This document shows positions 32,565 through 41,960 of a stretch of DNA of 64,000 bases, piece after piece. Position numbers and translations under genes: made by a program. Location of the stretch: positions 124,001 through 188,000 of the forward strand of contig NZ_JAJFOW010000009.1 in NCBI RefSeq assembly GCF_020731285.1, read 5' to 3'. Below the pieces are notes generated by a model. The model was not told where the DNA came from, ran no database searches, and saw only the letters and a list, made by a program, of their open reading frames with translations. How positions within the stretch are numbered: position 1 is the stretch's first letter; each line of letters opens with the position of its first letter. This DNA comes from Cohnella baijiui. GTDB lineage: Bacteria; Bacillota; Bacilli; Paenibacillales; Paenibacillaceae.

Positions 32565-34181
32565 CTATCTCGAATCGCGATAGTCGCGGTATTCCTGCGG
32601 CGTCGTTCCCGTTACTTTTTTGAACAAATAGGTGAAGTAGGCGGCGGTCTGGAAGCCGACCTGCTCGGCAACCTCGTAAATCTTGACGTTCGGGTCGCGC
32701 AGCAGGTCCTTCGCTTTGTTCATGCGCGCTTCCTGGACGAAGTCCGAGATCGTCCGACCTGTCTCTTTTTTGAACAGCACGCTCAAATAGCTCGCATTCA
32801 GGTGGAATTGCTCCGCCAGCTGTTTGACCGTCATATGGACCTGCAGATGCTCCCCGATATACTCCGCGATTTTCCGGATCAGGTGATGCTGCGGCCCAGC
32901 CTCCTCCCGCCGGGTGAGCCGGCTGAATCGGGCCATATACTCCAGCACCGCTGCCCGAACCTCCTCGGCGCCGGTGCAGTCGATCAATCGCTGCCACATG
33001 CGAATATTGGCGCCGTCTCCGTCGGCTTCCTTGCCCGGATCGATCTTACGCACGAGCTCGCTGATCAGCCCCAACCCGAACGCCTGAACATACGAGTAGG
33101 AGATCGGCCGCTGCGTCAGCAGCAGGTCGAACGCATGGTTGAAGAGCGCCATTGCCCGTTCGCCTTCGCCGCTCTCCAGAAGACGGACGATTTCCGGCAC
33201 TTCCTCTTCCTTCAGCCGGTAATCGCGATATTCGTCGGCCTCGACCCGGTCGAAATAGAGGATCTGTCCGCCTCCGCCCAACCGCGCGTTCGCCATCATG
33301 TGCTTGGTTTCCTTGTACAGCAGCGGGACCTCTTCCCAGCCCCGGCATTCCCGGCTGACGCCAATGGTTACGGAGGCGTCGTACTGCTCCCGGATCACCT
33401 CTTGCATGAACAGCAGCTGCTTCTCCATCTTGGCCCGGTCGCCGGGCTCCGCGTTCAGATGGACGACCGCCGCCTCGTCCGCGCCGGTCTTGCCGATATA
33501 CGCGCCTTCCCATCCGGACAAGCCGATGCGGACCGCTCCCAGGAGGCCGTCGGCGAGCAGAATCCGCTGCCGGGCATCCGGCGCGCTCGCCAGATCGATG
33601 CGGTCGTACCCGAAGACGAACAGCCTGATCGGCCCGACCGCGGGCGGCAGGTCCAGCAGCCGGGTCCAGGACCCCATCAGCGCCTCGTCCTGCGCGCGCC
33701 CTTCGATGAGATCGTTCAGGAAGCGGTCCTGGAGCACGTCCAGGCTGCCTGTCACCTTCTCCTTCAGCGCGTCGGTTTCCCGCTCGATTTGGTTGCGCTT
33801 CTCGATCGCCGTCCGGAACGAAGCGAGCTTTTCCTCGATCTCTTCCGTCTTGATCGGCTTCAGCACGTACGCTTTGGCGCCGAGATGGATGGCTTCCTGG
33901 ACGAATTCGAATTCGTCGTAGCCGCTGATCATCAGCGTTTGAAGCGATTGCAGATGCGGGTAGTCCGACTTGCACTTCGCGAGCAGCTCGATCCCGGTCA
34001 TCCCCGGCATCGAGACGTCCGTGATCAGCACGTCGACCTTCGCGTCCGCGAGGATGGCCAGCGCGTCTTCTCCCGATTCGGCCGTCAGGGGAACCGCGTA
34101 CCCAAGCCGACTCCAGTTCACGTGCCGGACGAGCCCTTGGATGTGCAACGGCTCGTCGTCGACGATTAAAGCCTGGATCAT
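32565..34181 (-). CDS. YesN-like response regulator with AraC DNA-binding domain
   Basis: The 538-residue protein has a receiver domain (LIVDDEP, phospho-acceptor Asp55 in LITDVSMPG, Lys in YVLKPIK). A long middle region and a C-terminal AraC domain with two helix-turn-helices follow (LAEQFHLNASYLSVLFKKETG and IYEVAEQVGFQTAAYFTYLFKKVTG, then TPQEYRDYR). Such regulators activate nearby sugar-uptake genes. It overlaps the kinase gene by four bases. Confidence 0.93.
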   Translation of the reverse strand: MIQALIVDDEPLHIQGLVRHVNWSRLGYAVPLTAESGEDALAILADAKVDVLITDVSMPGMTGIELLAKCKSDYPHLQSLQTLMISGYDEFEFVQEAIHLGAKAYVLKPIKTEEIEEKLASFRTAIEKRNQIERETDALKEKVTGSLDVLQDRFLNDLIEGRAQDEALMGSWTRLLDLPPAVGPIRLFVFGYDRIDLASAPDARQRILLADGLLGAVRIGLSGWEGAYIGKTGADEAAVVHLNAEPGDRAKMEKQLLFMQEVIREQYDASVTIGVSRECRGWEEVPLLYKETKHMMANARLGGGGQILYFDRVEADEYRDYRLKEEEVPEIVRLLESGEGERAMALFNHAFDLLLTQRPISYSYVQAFGLGLISELVRKIDPGKEADGDGANIRMWQRLIDCTGAEEVRAAVLEYMARFSRLTRREEAGPQHHLIRKIAEYIGEHLQVHMTVKQLAEQFHLNASYLSVLFKKETGRTISDFVQEARMNKAKDLLRDPNVKIYEVAEQVGFQTAAYFTYLFKKVTGTTPQEYRDYRDSR

Positions 34182-35971
34182 ATGCCTTCACCTCGTCTTA
34201 GCTCCGGGCGCTCCTCGCAGACGGGAATGCGGATCGAGACGGTCGTCCCCTCGTTCCAGACGCTGTCGACGTCCAACCTGCCCTCCGGCCCGAAATACAG
34301 AAGCAGCCGCTCGCGGATGTTGTTCATGCCAAATCCGTTGTTCGTCCCCTCATAGCTGCCGGCCCGCACCCGTTCCAGCACGTCGGGCTTCATGCCCTTT
34401 CCGTTGTCCGACACGCTGAAATGCACGGTTTCCTCTTCGCGCCGAATGGCGATGCGAATGATGGCGTCCGGTCTGCTCGTAATGCCGCCGTGCAGATAGC
34501 AATTTTCCACGATCGGCTGGAGCAGCAGCTTGATCGTATACAGCTCCAGCGTATCGTCTTCGATCTCCCACCGCACGCCGACCCTGCCGGGATAGCGCAG
34601 CTCCTGGATCTCCAGGTACGCTTTCAAATGCTCGACCTCGTCGCGAATGCGGGTCGCGTTGACCCGATTGTTCAGGGCCAGGCGATAAAACGTCGTCAAG
34701 GCGTCGATCGTGCGCAGCTGCATCTCGTCCTGCAAGTCCATGGCGCGCCATCGGATAAGGCTGAGCGAGTTGTAGATGAAGTGCGGATTGATCTGCGCCT
34801 GCAGCGCCTTAAACGATTGCTCCCGTTCCATGAGATTCGCCTGCGTGTTCTCTTCGACCAACCGGCCCAGCCGGCTCGACATGGAGTTGAACAGCACTTC
34901 GAGCTCGCCGAGCTCGTCGCGATCCCGGTTCTTGACCGTCACGTCGAACACGCCTTGAGAAATATCGGTCATGCGGTGGCCCAGCTTGCGAATGCGCCGT
35001 ACCACGTTTTTGAGCACGGTCATGACCAAAAAGATGGAGATGAGCAGAAAAAAGGCGATCCCGATGCCGACTGTGTAATAGATGCGTTTTGTTTGCTCCT
35101 CCATTTGGTCGATGTGGACCAGCGCGGCGACCGACCAGCCGTCGCTGAGCTTTTGCACGATGAGCACCTTCCCGTTGATCGGGGCGCTCACCTGATTCTG
35201 GTGCGCCCAGTAGGACTCCAGGGAGGAGGACGAGAGACGGTTGCCGATCTCGGAAGATTCGGAGGATGCGATAATGTGTTCGTTCTTATCGACGATGTAC
35301 AAGTCCCCCGCCCCGCTGAACGGATGGTTGAACAGCTCCGCGAATACGTCGTTGTAGTCCAGCAGCAAATAAATGACGCCGTAGATGCGGGCGTAGCGGT
35401 CCATGATTTTACAGGAGACGATCAGCTTCCTCGGGTCGTTCCGCGCATTGGACCAGCTCAGAATGTCCGGCGAAGCGAGCGTTTGCTCATACCAGTCGTT
35501 CTCCCGAATGCCGGCGGGCATCCGATCCTCCGGCTTCCACAGCATACCTCCGTCCTGAACGAGGCTGTCGTTGGTATGGTAAATGCGAAAATCCTCGATG
35601 CCCGGCAAATATTTCGCGGTGAGCGGCAGCGAACGGTCGACGTAGTTCACCGTCTCCAGCTGCTCGAGCATATCCGTATAATCCCGGGACAGCCTGGAAA
35701 CCAGTTCCCCGTCGGTGGCGGTGCGGGTCGCCAGCAGGTCGTAGCTCTGCTTTCGAAAATCGATGCTCTGCGCGGTCTGCCGAACCGCTTCCTTGATGGT
35801 CAGCAGGTAATTGTCCCGCACGCTGTGGAAGGTCAGAAGGCCCGCTCCAACGGCCAGTAGGACCGTGGGAATGAACACGATCAGCCCGTAGAACAGGACG
35901 ATCTTCCCCCGCAGCTGCATGGACCTCGTCGCCCGAACGATCCATTTCTCCAGCGATTGTTTGAGTGTCAC
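34178..35971 (-). CDS. YesM-like sensor histidine kinase
   Basis: This 597-residue kinase has helix 1 near residues 25-50, a large extracytoplasmic dCache-type domain, and helix 2 near 290-315. HAMP leads to the His_kinase domain with QINPHFIYNSLSLIRW (phospho-His) and an ATPase end with LQPIVENCYLHG, DNGKGM and NNGFGMNNIRERL. These kinases sense extracellular saccharides or binding proteins. Start GTG 35971 sits after GGGGGAT. An extra ATG upstream is open but lacks a ribosome site. Confidence 0.92.
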   Translation of the reverse strand: MTLKQSLEKWIVRATRSMQLRGKIVLFYGLIVFIPTVLLAVGAGLLTFHSVRDNYLLTIKEAVRQTAQSIDFRKQSYDLLATRTATDGELVSRLSRDYTDMLEQLETVNYVDRSLPLTAKYLPGIEDFRIYHTNDSLVQDGGMLWKPEDRMPAGIRENDWYEQTLASPDILSWSNARNDPRKLIVSCKIMDRYARIYGVIYLLLDYNDVFAELFNHPFSGAGDLYIVDKNEHIIASSESSEIGNRLSSSSLESYWAHQNQVSAPINGKVLIVQKLSDGWSVAALVHIDQMEEQTKRIYYTVGIGIAFFLLISIFLVMTVLKNVVRRIRKLGHRMTDISQGVFDVTVKNRDRDELGELEVLFNSMSSRLGRLVEENTQANLMEREQSFKALQAQINPHFIYNSLSLIRWRAMDLQDEMQLRTIDALTTFYRLALNNRVNATRIRDEVEHLKAYLEIQELRYPGRVGVRWEIEDDTLELYTIKLLLQPIVENCYLHGGITSRPDAIIRIAIRREEETVHFSVSDNGKGMKPDVLERVRAGSYEGTNNGFGMNNIRERLLLYFGPEGRLDVDSVWNEGTTVSIRIPVCEERPELRRGEGI

Positions 35972-36013
35972 TGCGATCCCCCGTCCCTGTTGCAGCACGG
36001 CCGCCTCGGAACG

Positions 36014-36042
36014 ACAAACGGAGCAACCCGATGGGCTGCTCC
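36014..36042 (-). terminator. Hairpin between binding-protein and kinase genes
   Basis: Minus-strand GGAGCAGCCC and GGGTTGCTCC (36042-36033 with 36029-36020) form a 10-bp stem with one G-T pair and a three-base loop, then GTTTGT. The weak T tract suggests partial termination, lowering expression of the sensor genes relative to the binding protein. Confidence 0.6.
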
Positions 36043-36052
36043 CGTTCCGTCT

Positions 36053-37753
36053 TTAGAACTCGCCGTTGGCCTGGATGTCGGCTTGGTACGTCTCCAGCCA
36101 TTCGCTCTTCATCTCGCTCCAGTGCGCGCGCTTTTCCAGCGCGTCGTGGAACGCCTTCCAGGCCGACTCGAACTGGGCGTCGTCCTTGGCCATCAGCAGC
36201 TTGGCGCGATACTCCTTGCGAAGGTTCTCCAGCTCCGGCGCGTACTTCTCCCATACGCCGCCTTCTTTGGGCGTAAGCAGATCATAAGAGTGCGCCCCGC
36301 GCACGGCGCCCATCTGACCGACCGCTTCCGTGAATTGGGCGGTTTTGGCCGCGCCGGCTTTTTCGACCTCGTTGTTCCACCATGGATACCACTTGTTGCT
36401 GAACGAAGACGTCATGTAGAGCTCCGGCGTCACTTTGGCTTTTTGGGCTTGGTCGCCCGAATTGCGTTGTTTCTTATAATTATCATCGATGTACTTCCAT
36501 TTTCCAAGCGGCTGATCGACCCAATCCCAGTACTTGCCCGCTGGACCCTCGTTGATGACTTGCTGCTCCTCCGGCTTCGGCGTCAGCGTGTAGTCGAAGA
36601 ACTTGAGGATGGCGTCGAGGTTCTTCGTGTCTTTGCTGATGTAGACGTCGTATCCCGGATAAGGATTCACGACCTGGTTCGTACCGACTTGTTCGACGCC
36701 CGGCACGGTAGGGTACGGGATGACTTGGTAATACCAACCCGGCTCAGTCGGGCCGTCGAGCGTCTCCCACAGGGACGCGTCGATGTTGAAGAAGCTGCCG
36801 ACGTTCAGCGCGACGCGGCCGGACTTGTTCTTCTCCTTGTAGCGCTCCTTCTTGTCCGTCACGACCTCGTGATCGATTAAGTTGTCGCGGTACATCTTGT
36901 TCATCCACTGATAAGCGGCCTTGTACTGCGGATCGTCGTAGGAAAAGACGAATTCCTCGCCTTTCTTCGCAACGCCCTGACCCGACGTAGATACGCCGAA
37001 CGCGGTCAGAATGGCGTTCTCGTCGTTCCAGCTCGCCGTATCGTTCGTGTCCATCAGGAGCGACATCGGGAGAAGGGTCTTGCCCGAAGCGTCCTTCTGC
37101 TCGGCGGCCTTCTTCAGGAACGTCTCGACGCCTTCCAGCGTCTTCAGATCGTCCAGCTTCATGCCGACCTTCTCGACGACGTCCGTGCGTACGGTCCAGG
37201 ACAGCGAGGACCAGCCCGGCCACGGATCGTTCGGATTCTGGTCGAACCAGGTCGGGATGGACCAGATATGGCCGTCCTTATCCTTCATGCGGTCCAAGTA
37301 GGCTTTGGGGATCGCGGCCAGGCCCGGGTATTTGTCCGGCATGTCGAAGTATTGCTCGAGCGACATGATTTGATTGGAGCGGTTCATGGCGCTTTTGACC
37401 GTATCGTTCCGGCCGAAGATCGCGGCATCCTTGAAGCCGCCCGTATTGATCTTAAGGTTCAGCGCCGTGAGGGCATCCCCCTGCGTTGCTTCCAACTTCA
37501 CGTCGACGCCCGGCTCCGCCTCTCTCCACTGCTTCTGGATCAAGCTATCGTTGTTGATCGTCGCCGTCCATCCCAGCCACAGATCGAATCCCAGCTTTTG
37601 GCCGGAGGATGCGGCCTGGGTGCCCGAGGCTTCGGAGCCGCCAGGGCTGCCGGCCTCGTCCGAGTTGCCCGATTTGGAGCAGCCCGCGGTGACCGCGAGC
37701 ACGGCTGCCAATGCGAAGGCGGCCCACCCTTTGGCTTTTCTGTTGGAAATCAT
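36053..37753 (-). CDS. Carbohydrate ABC transporter substrate-binding lipoprotein (LplA-like)
   Basis: The 566-residue lipoprotein starts at ATG 37753 after GGGGAGTTAAAC and has lipobox LAVTAGC. The rest is a large family 1 extracellular solute-binding protein (LGFDLWLGWTATINNDS, WSIPTWFDQNPNDPWPGW, PEPEEQQVINEGPAGKY-like region), the size usual for oligosaccharide binders paired with LplB/LplC permeases. It delivers substrate to the permeases encoded just upstream. Confidence 0.9.
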   Translation of the reverse strand: MISNRKAKGWAAFALAAVLAVTAGCSKSGNSDEAGSPGGSEASGTQAASSGQKLGFDLWLGWTATINNDSLIQKQWREAEPGVDVKLEATQGDALTALNLKINTGGFKDAAIFGRNDTVKSAMNRSNQIMSLEQYFDMPDKYPGLAAIPKAYLDRMKDKDGHIWSIPTWFDQNPNDPWPGWSSLSWTVRTDVVEKVGMKLDDLKTLEGVETFLKKAAEQKDASGKTLLPMSLLMDTNDTASWNDENAILTAFGVSTSGQGVAKKGEEFVFSYDDPQYKAAYQWMNKMYRDNLIDHEVVTDKKERYKEKNKSGRVALNVGSFFNIDASLWETLDGPTEPGWYYQVIPYPTVPGVEQVGTNQVVNPYPGYDVYISKDTKNLDAILKFFDYTLTPKPEEQQVINEGPAGKYWDWVDQPLGKWKYIDDNYKKQRNSGDQAQKAKVTPELYMTSSFSNKWYPWWNNEVEKAGAAKTAQFTEAVGQMGAVRGAHSYDLLTPKEGGVWEKYAPELENLRKEYRAKLLMAKDDAQFESAWKAFHDALEKRAHWSEMKSEWLETYQADIQANGEF

Positions 37754-37825
37754 GTTTAACTCCCCTGTTCGGTTTGGTATTCGGTATATAGACAATTGCG
37801 TATACCCGACGTTGGAAATTCAAGC

Positions 37826-38722
37826 TTACCCCTTCACCGACCCGATCAGCACGCCCTTCACGAAATACTTCTGCAGGAACGGATAGATGCAGAGAATCGG
37901 AATCGAGCTGACCATGACGACCGCCATCTTGATGGACATCAGCGTAATGTTCTGCATCTCGGAGCTTCTCGCCAGCGCCTCCTGGTTCGAATTCGAGCCG
38001 AGCACGGCGGACAGATCCTGGGCCGACAACAGCTGCTGAAGGAACGTCTGAACCGGAATGAGCGATTGATCGGTGACGTAGAATGTGCCCGCGAACCAGT
38101 CGTTCCAATGACCGACGGCGGTGAACAGGCCAAGCGCGGCCAGCATCGGCTTCGACAGCGGCACGACGACCTGCAGCAAGGTGCGGACAGGGCCCGCTCC
38201 GTCCAGCTCGGCGGCTTCGGTCAGCGCCTCCGGAATGCCTTGAATGAACTTCAGCATGACGAACATGTTCCAGGCCGAGAACAACCCCGGAACGATATAC
38301 ACCCAGAACGTATTGAGCAAGCCCAGGTTGTTCAATTGAATATAGAAGGGGATCAATCCCCCGTTGAACAGCATCGTAATCAGGATGTACGTGAGAATCG
38401 TGCCGCGCAGCGGAAGCTTCCTGTACGACAGGCCGTACGCCGTCAGCAAGGTGACGAGCAGCCCGCCGATCGTGCCGACGATGGTCCTGCCGATGGTGAT
38501 GAGATAAGCGTGCCGGATCACCTCGTTGCCGAGCACGATTTCGTAATTGATCGTCGTGAAGGAGCGGGGCCAGATGTAGACGCCGCCCTTCGCCGCATCC
38601 GCTCCTTCGTTCAGCGAGATCGCGAGCATGTACAGGAACGGATACAAGACGCTTACGCATAGCAACGCCAACAAGACGATAATGATCGGATTTGCGATTT
38701 TTTCGGCTGTATTTTGTTTCAT
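37826..38722 (-). CDS. Carbohydrate ABC transporter permease (LplC/YtcP-like)
   Basis: The 298-residue permease has six helices and the CUT1 coupling motif EAAELDGAGPVRTLLQVVVPLSKP near residue 195. FNGGLIPFYIQLNNLGLLNTFW is typical for LplC/YtcP. It lies four bases downstream of the partner permease gene. No dedicated ATPase is nearby, so the shared MsmX-type ATPase encoded elsewhere probably energises it. Confidence 0.93.
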   Translation of the reverse strand: MKQNTAEKIANPIIIVLLALLCVSVLYPFLYMLAISLNEGADAAKGGVYIWPRSFTTINYEIVLGNEVIRHAYLITIGRTIVGTIGGLLVTLLTAYGLSYRKLPLRGTILTYILITMLFNGGLIPFYIQLNNLGLLNTFWVYIVPGLFSAWNMFVMLKFIQGIPEALTEAAELDGAGPVRTLLQVVVPLSKPMLAALGLFTAVGHWNDWFAGTFYVTDQSLIPVQTFLQQLLSAQDLSAVLGSNSNQEALARSSEMQNITLMSIKMAVVMVSSIPILCIYPFLQKYFVKGVLIGSVKG

Positions 38723-38726
38723 AGTC

Positions 38727-39620
38727 TCACCATAATCCTTCGCCGTTCATTCTGCGGGACAGCCGGTTCGTCGCCAGGACGAGAATCAGACCGATCACGG
38801 AGGAGAGCAGCCCGACCGCGGTCGACATGCCGAAGTAGCCTTGCTGCAGCCCGCTGCGAAGCACGTACGTATCCAGGACGTCCGCGACTTCCATGTTGGC
38901 CGAGTTCATCAGCGGATAGATCTGGTCCATCCCAACGGTAATGAGGCTGGGAATGCTGAGGATAAGGACGATCGAGATCGTCGGCATGATGCCCGGAATC
39001 GTAATGTGTCGGATCTGCGAGAGTTTGCCGGCGCCTTCGACCTTCGCGGCCTCGTAGAGCTGCGGATCGATCGTGGTGATGGCTGCCAGATAGAGAATGG
39101 TGTTCCATCCTGTCTCCTTCCAGAGCCCGCTGCCGACGACGATCGGCCGGAACCAGTCGGTGGATCCCAGGAAGAAGATCGGTTCTCCGCCCATCTTGTC
39201 GATCAGCTGGTTGACCATCCCGCCGTCGAGCGTCAGGAACGATTGAAGCATGTAAGCGACGACGATCCAGGAGAAGAAATGAGGCAAATAGCTGACCGAC
39301 TGCACGAAGCGCTTGAACGTGGAGTGGGTCACTTCGTTGATCAGCAGCGCCAACAGGATGGGAGCCGGAAACCCGAATATAAACTTCAATACGGAAATGT
39401 ACAGCGTGTTCCGTACCACCGTCCAAAAGTGCGGTTCGCGTAGGAAGGCGAAATTGTCCAGGCCGACCCAGGGGCTGCTCCAGATGGACGAACCGATCTG
39501 AAAGTCCCGGAACGCGACCACGATACCCGCCATCGGAATATAGCTGAACAGAAACAGCAACACGACACCGGGCAAAATCATCAGATACTGCCAACGGTGC
39601 TTGTAAAACTTAGCGTACAT
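38727..39620 (-). CDS. Carbohydrate ABC transporter permease (LplB/YteP-like)
   Basis: This 297-residue permease has six helices, an ISWSSPWVGLDNF-like loop (SSIWSSPWVGLDNFAF) and coupling motif EAAKVEGAGKLSQIRHITIPGI. ATG 39620, six bases after GGAGG, is preferred to the upstream ATG that overlaps the ribosome site. It is the first gene of the carbohydrate locus on the minus strand. Confidence 0.93.
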   Translation of the reverse strand: MYAKFYKHRWQYLMILPGVVLLFLFSYIPMAGIVVAFRDFQIGSSIWSSPWVGLDNFAFLREPHFWTVVRNTLYISVLKFIFGFPAPILLALLINEVTHSTFKRFVQSVSYLPHFFSWIVVAYMLQSFLTLDGGMVNQLIDKMGGEPIFFLGSTDWFRPIVVGSGLWKETGWNTILYLAAITTIDPQLYEAAKVEGAGKLSQIRHITIPGIMPTISIVLILSIPSLITVGMDQIYPLMNSANMEVADVLDTYVLRSGLQQGYFGMSTAVGLLSSVIGLILVLATNRLSRRMNGEGLW

Positions 39621-39687
39621 AGCCATCCTCCTCGTATTCCCATGATAACGGGGAACGGAAAGCGCATCCACGTGACGACGATTGGAT

Positions 39688-39702
39688 TTCTATCGTTTTC
39701 AT
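39688..39702 (-). promoter_or_regulatory. Candidate cre site (CcpA operator)
   Basis: The minus strand reads ATGAAAACGATAGAA, which fits WTGNAANCGNWWNCA with one mismatch. It lies about 70 bases before the first permease gene, where catabolite repression of a sugar locus is expected. No convincing -35/-10 pair was found beside it. Confidence 0.5.
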
Positions 39703-39740
39703 TAGGAGTTGGCCGTGGCAGCTGGATGGCAGCATCCCAT

Positions 39741-39775
39741 AAAAAAGAGCGGCGAGGTCTCTGCCTCGCCGCTCT
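39741..39775 (-). terminator. Terminator of the DoxX gene
   Basis: AGAGCGGCGAGG (39746-39757) pairs perfectly with CCTCGCCGCTCT (39764-39775) around six bases. The minus strand continues with TTTTT. Confidence 0.9.
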
Positions 39776-39791
39776 ATTCTTGCTTCCTTCC

Positions 39792-40160
39792 TTATGCAAA
39801 GGGGTGCGCCAATTGGTCCGCGTGGAGGACGATAAGCGCGATGTTGATGGCGGCAAACACCAATGCTGGCGACGATTTGCCGATCGGGTCTTTGGCCTTG
39901 AGGTGCACGAGGAACGCGGCCAACATCGTAACGCCCAGCCAGATGCCGGCCCATCCGATCGCTCCCGCATACCAGTAACCGGCGATGAGAACGGCGGCGC
40001 CCAGGAGCTGCACAAGGCCCGTCACGACGCGGAACCACGAAGGCAGGCCGAGATGCTGGAACATATCCGTCCAATACTTGGCCCCGATGACCTTGGCGGT
40101 GCCCGAAAATACATAGTACAGAACCAACAAAGATTGCAGAACGATCGAAAGCACGGTCAT
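39792..40160 (-). CDS. DoxX-family membrane protein
   Basis: The 122-residue protein has four hydrophobic helices. LYYVFSGTAKVIGAKYWTDMFQHLGLP at the start is the DoxX signature (F/S-G-x-x-K). Family members are small quinone-linked or redox-stress membrane proteins of loosely known function. The gene is 37 bases below the ECF sigma gene on the same strand, a common pairing that suggests sigma-dependent expression. Confidence 0.88.
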   Translation of the reverse strand: MTVLSIVLQSLLVLYYVFSGTAKVIGAKYWTDMFQHLGLPSWFRVVTGLVQLLGAAVLIAGYWYAGAIGWAGIWLGVTMLAAFLVHLKAKDPIGKSSPALVFAAINIALIVLHADQLAHPFA

Positions 40161-40197
40161 TTGAAACTCCTCCTCGTTCGATGGTTTCTTGCTCGAT

Positions 40198-41076
40198 TTA
40201 CTCCCCTAGATGAGCCAGGTCCAGCTTTGCGAGACGCGCCGGATCGTCGACCTGTTCGATCCCGACGATTTTCCCCTCCGCAAAAGAAAGGGCCAGTACG
40301 AGGAGCAGATGCCCTCGCGGAGCCACCAGGATGCCGACCTCCCCGTTCACGAGCGCCGGACGTGCGGCACGGGCGCGTCCAAACATGAGCATCTTGGCCA
40401 CGTCGCGCGCGCCCCGAATCTCGGCGGCATTCCCCTCCGACACCGTACGTCCGCTTCGCAGCACGACTTCCGGATCCAGCACCTCGATAATCGACTCGAA
40501 GTCTCCGTTGCGGGCTGCGGCGAGAAAGGCGTCTACCAGCGCCTTCTGGGCGACGAGATCGGTCCTTCGCGCGGTCTCCTCCGTCCCCTGCACGCGGCGG
40601 CGCGCCCGGCTGGCGAGCTGCCTCACCGCCATCTCGGAGCGTCCGATGATGGGTGCGATCTCCGTGAAGGGGACGGCAAAGATGTCGTGCAGGACAAACG
40701 CGATTCGCTCCACGGGATTCAAGTTGCCGAGCACCACGAGCAGGGCCAGACCGACCGAGTCGGCCAGGATCGCTTCCTGCTCGGGATTCCCTCCGGAGGC
40801 GCGATCCATGAACCGCTGTGCCTCGGGAGATGTCATCGGGTCTTCCCGCCGCGACTTTCGCGAGCGCAGCATGTCGAGGCACACTCGGGAGACGACCGTC
40901 GTCAGCCATCCCCCGAGGTTGTCGATCTGATCTTGATCGGAGCGGCTGAGGCGCAGCCAGGATTCCTGGACCGCATCGTCCGCCTCGCTTAACGAACCGA
41001 GCATCCGATAAGCTACCCCCTGCAGGTGGGCCCGGTGAGACTCGAACTGCTCCGCTAACCAATTGCGTTCGTCCAT
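40198..41076 (-). CDS. ECF sigma factor with SnoaL-like C-terminal domain (SigJ/ECF41-like)
   Basis: The 292-residue protein has sigma region 2 (YRMLGSLSEADDAVQESWLRL, NLGGWLTTVVSRVCLDMLRSRK) and region 4 (NPVERIAFVLHDIFAVPFTEIAPIIGRSEMAVRQLASRARRRV). A roughly 120-residue SnoaL-type domain starts at ALVDAFLAAARNGDFESIIEVLDPE. In ECF41-type factors this fused domain replaces an anti-sigma factor. The WLPEP linker typical of ECF41 is not seen. Start ATG 41076 follows AAAGGAA. Confidence 0.9.
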   Translation of the reverse strand: MDERNWLAEQFESHRAHLQGVAYRMLGSLSEADDAVQESWLRLSRSDQDQIDNLGGWLTTVVSRVCLDMLRSRKSRREDPMTSPEAQRFMDRASGGNPEQEAILADSVGLALLVVLGNLNPVERIAFVLHDIFAVPFTEIAPIIGRSEMAVRQLASRARRRVQGTEETARRTDLVAQKALVDAFLAAARNGDFESIIEVLDPEVVLRSGRTVSEGNAAEIRGARDVAKMLMFGRARAARPALVNGEVGILVAPRGHLLLVLALSFAEGKIVGIEQVDDPARLAKLDLAHLGE

Positions 41077-41250
41077 GGGTGAACATTCCTTTCTAATTTG
41101 CGCTCAATAGGATGACGTATCCGAAAAGAGGAGTGTGACAGAAAAAAAATGATTAAAATAAATGGATATTTTATACATGAAAGCGCAACTATTAACTTCT
41201 TTGGCGTGTCTGTTATAGGTAGAACTGTAAAAATAGAGGAGGGAATGCAC

Positions 41251-41937
41251 TTGTTTACGGCAAAAAAGCGTCTCTCATTGCTCGTGTTCAGTATGATTTT
41301 GATTGGTTTATCGGGTACGCCCGCATACGCCCATGAGATGTACTTTACGAAAAACGGCTCCACCATCACAACCGTGCCGCTGAGGTGGATCAATAAAAAT
41401 ACGAGTACGGGCCGGTTAAAGGTCCTCATCGACAAGCAATATTTGAAAGATTCGTGGGCGACGTATTTCGAAGACGCGCGAGTAGCCTGGCATTCCTCCA
41501 ACGTCCCGGCCGAATTCACTACCTCCTCCACCTCCGTCAATACGTATATGGCCACGGCTTCCGCGGATTATTGGAAGCAGCGATTCCCGGGCGATTCGTC
41601 CTGGAGCGAAGTCATGGGCGTGACCGATCTGTACGACACCAACGGCACCGTCATCGACAGCTACGCCAAAGCTTCCGCTTCCACGAAGCAGATCAAAGGG
41701 GCCAACATCTACGTCAAGCCGAATCCTTACAACAACTCGGTTTTTGATTATCGCAGCACAATGAGTCACGAATTCGGTCACGTCCTATGTCTGGGTCATT
41801 CTCATCTGGCCGAATATTCGCCCGCCAATCCTTCCACCGATCCTTCTATTATGAGTTACGATTACTTGGCGTTGAAGAAAAGCTATCTGCCCCAAACGCA
41901 CGAAGTGAACGATGTGAAAGCGATGTACGGCTACTAA
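41251..41937 (+). CDS. Secreted matrixin-like zinc metalloprotease
   Basis: The 228-residue protein starts at TTG 41251, eight bases after GGAGG. A signal peptide ends at AYA just before HEMYF. The catalytic motif HEFGHVLCLGH lies at about residues 173-183, the extended HExxHxxGxxH of matrixins. SIMSY further on is the Met-turn and HEVNDVKAMYGY the usual C terminus. It should cleave extracellular proteins or peptides. The next gene, 23 bases downstream, encodes a secreted protein that may be its partner. Confidence 0.88.
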   Translation: MFTAKKRLSLLVFSMILIGLSGTPAYAHEMYFTKNGSTITTVPLRWINKNTSTGRLKVLIDKQYLKDSWATYFEDARVAWHSSNVPAEFTTSSTSVNTYMATASADYWKQRFPGDSSWSEVMGVTDLYDTNGTVIDSYAKASASTKQIKGANIYVKPNPYNNSVFDYRSTMSHEFGHVLCLGHSHLAEYSPANPSTDPSIMSYDYLALKKSYLPQTHEVNDVKAMYGY

Positions 41938-41960
41938 AAGGATAAGTGGGAGGGACAGAG

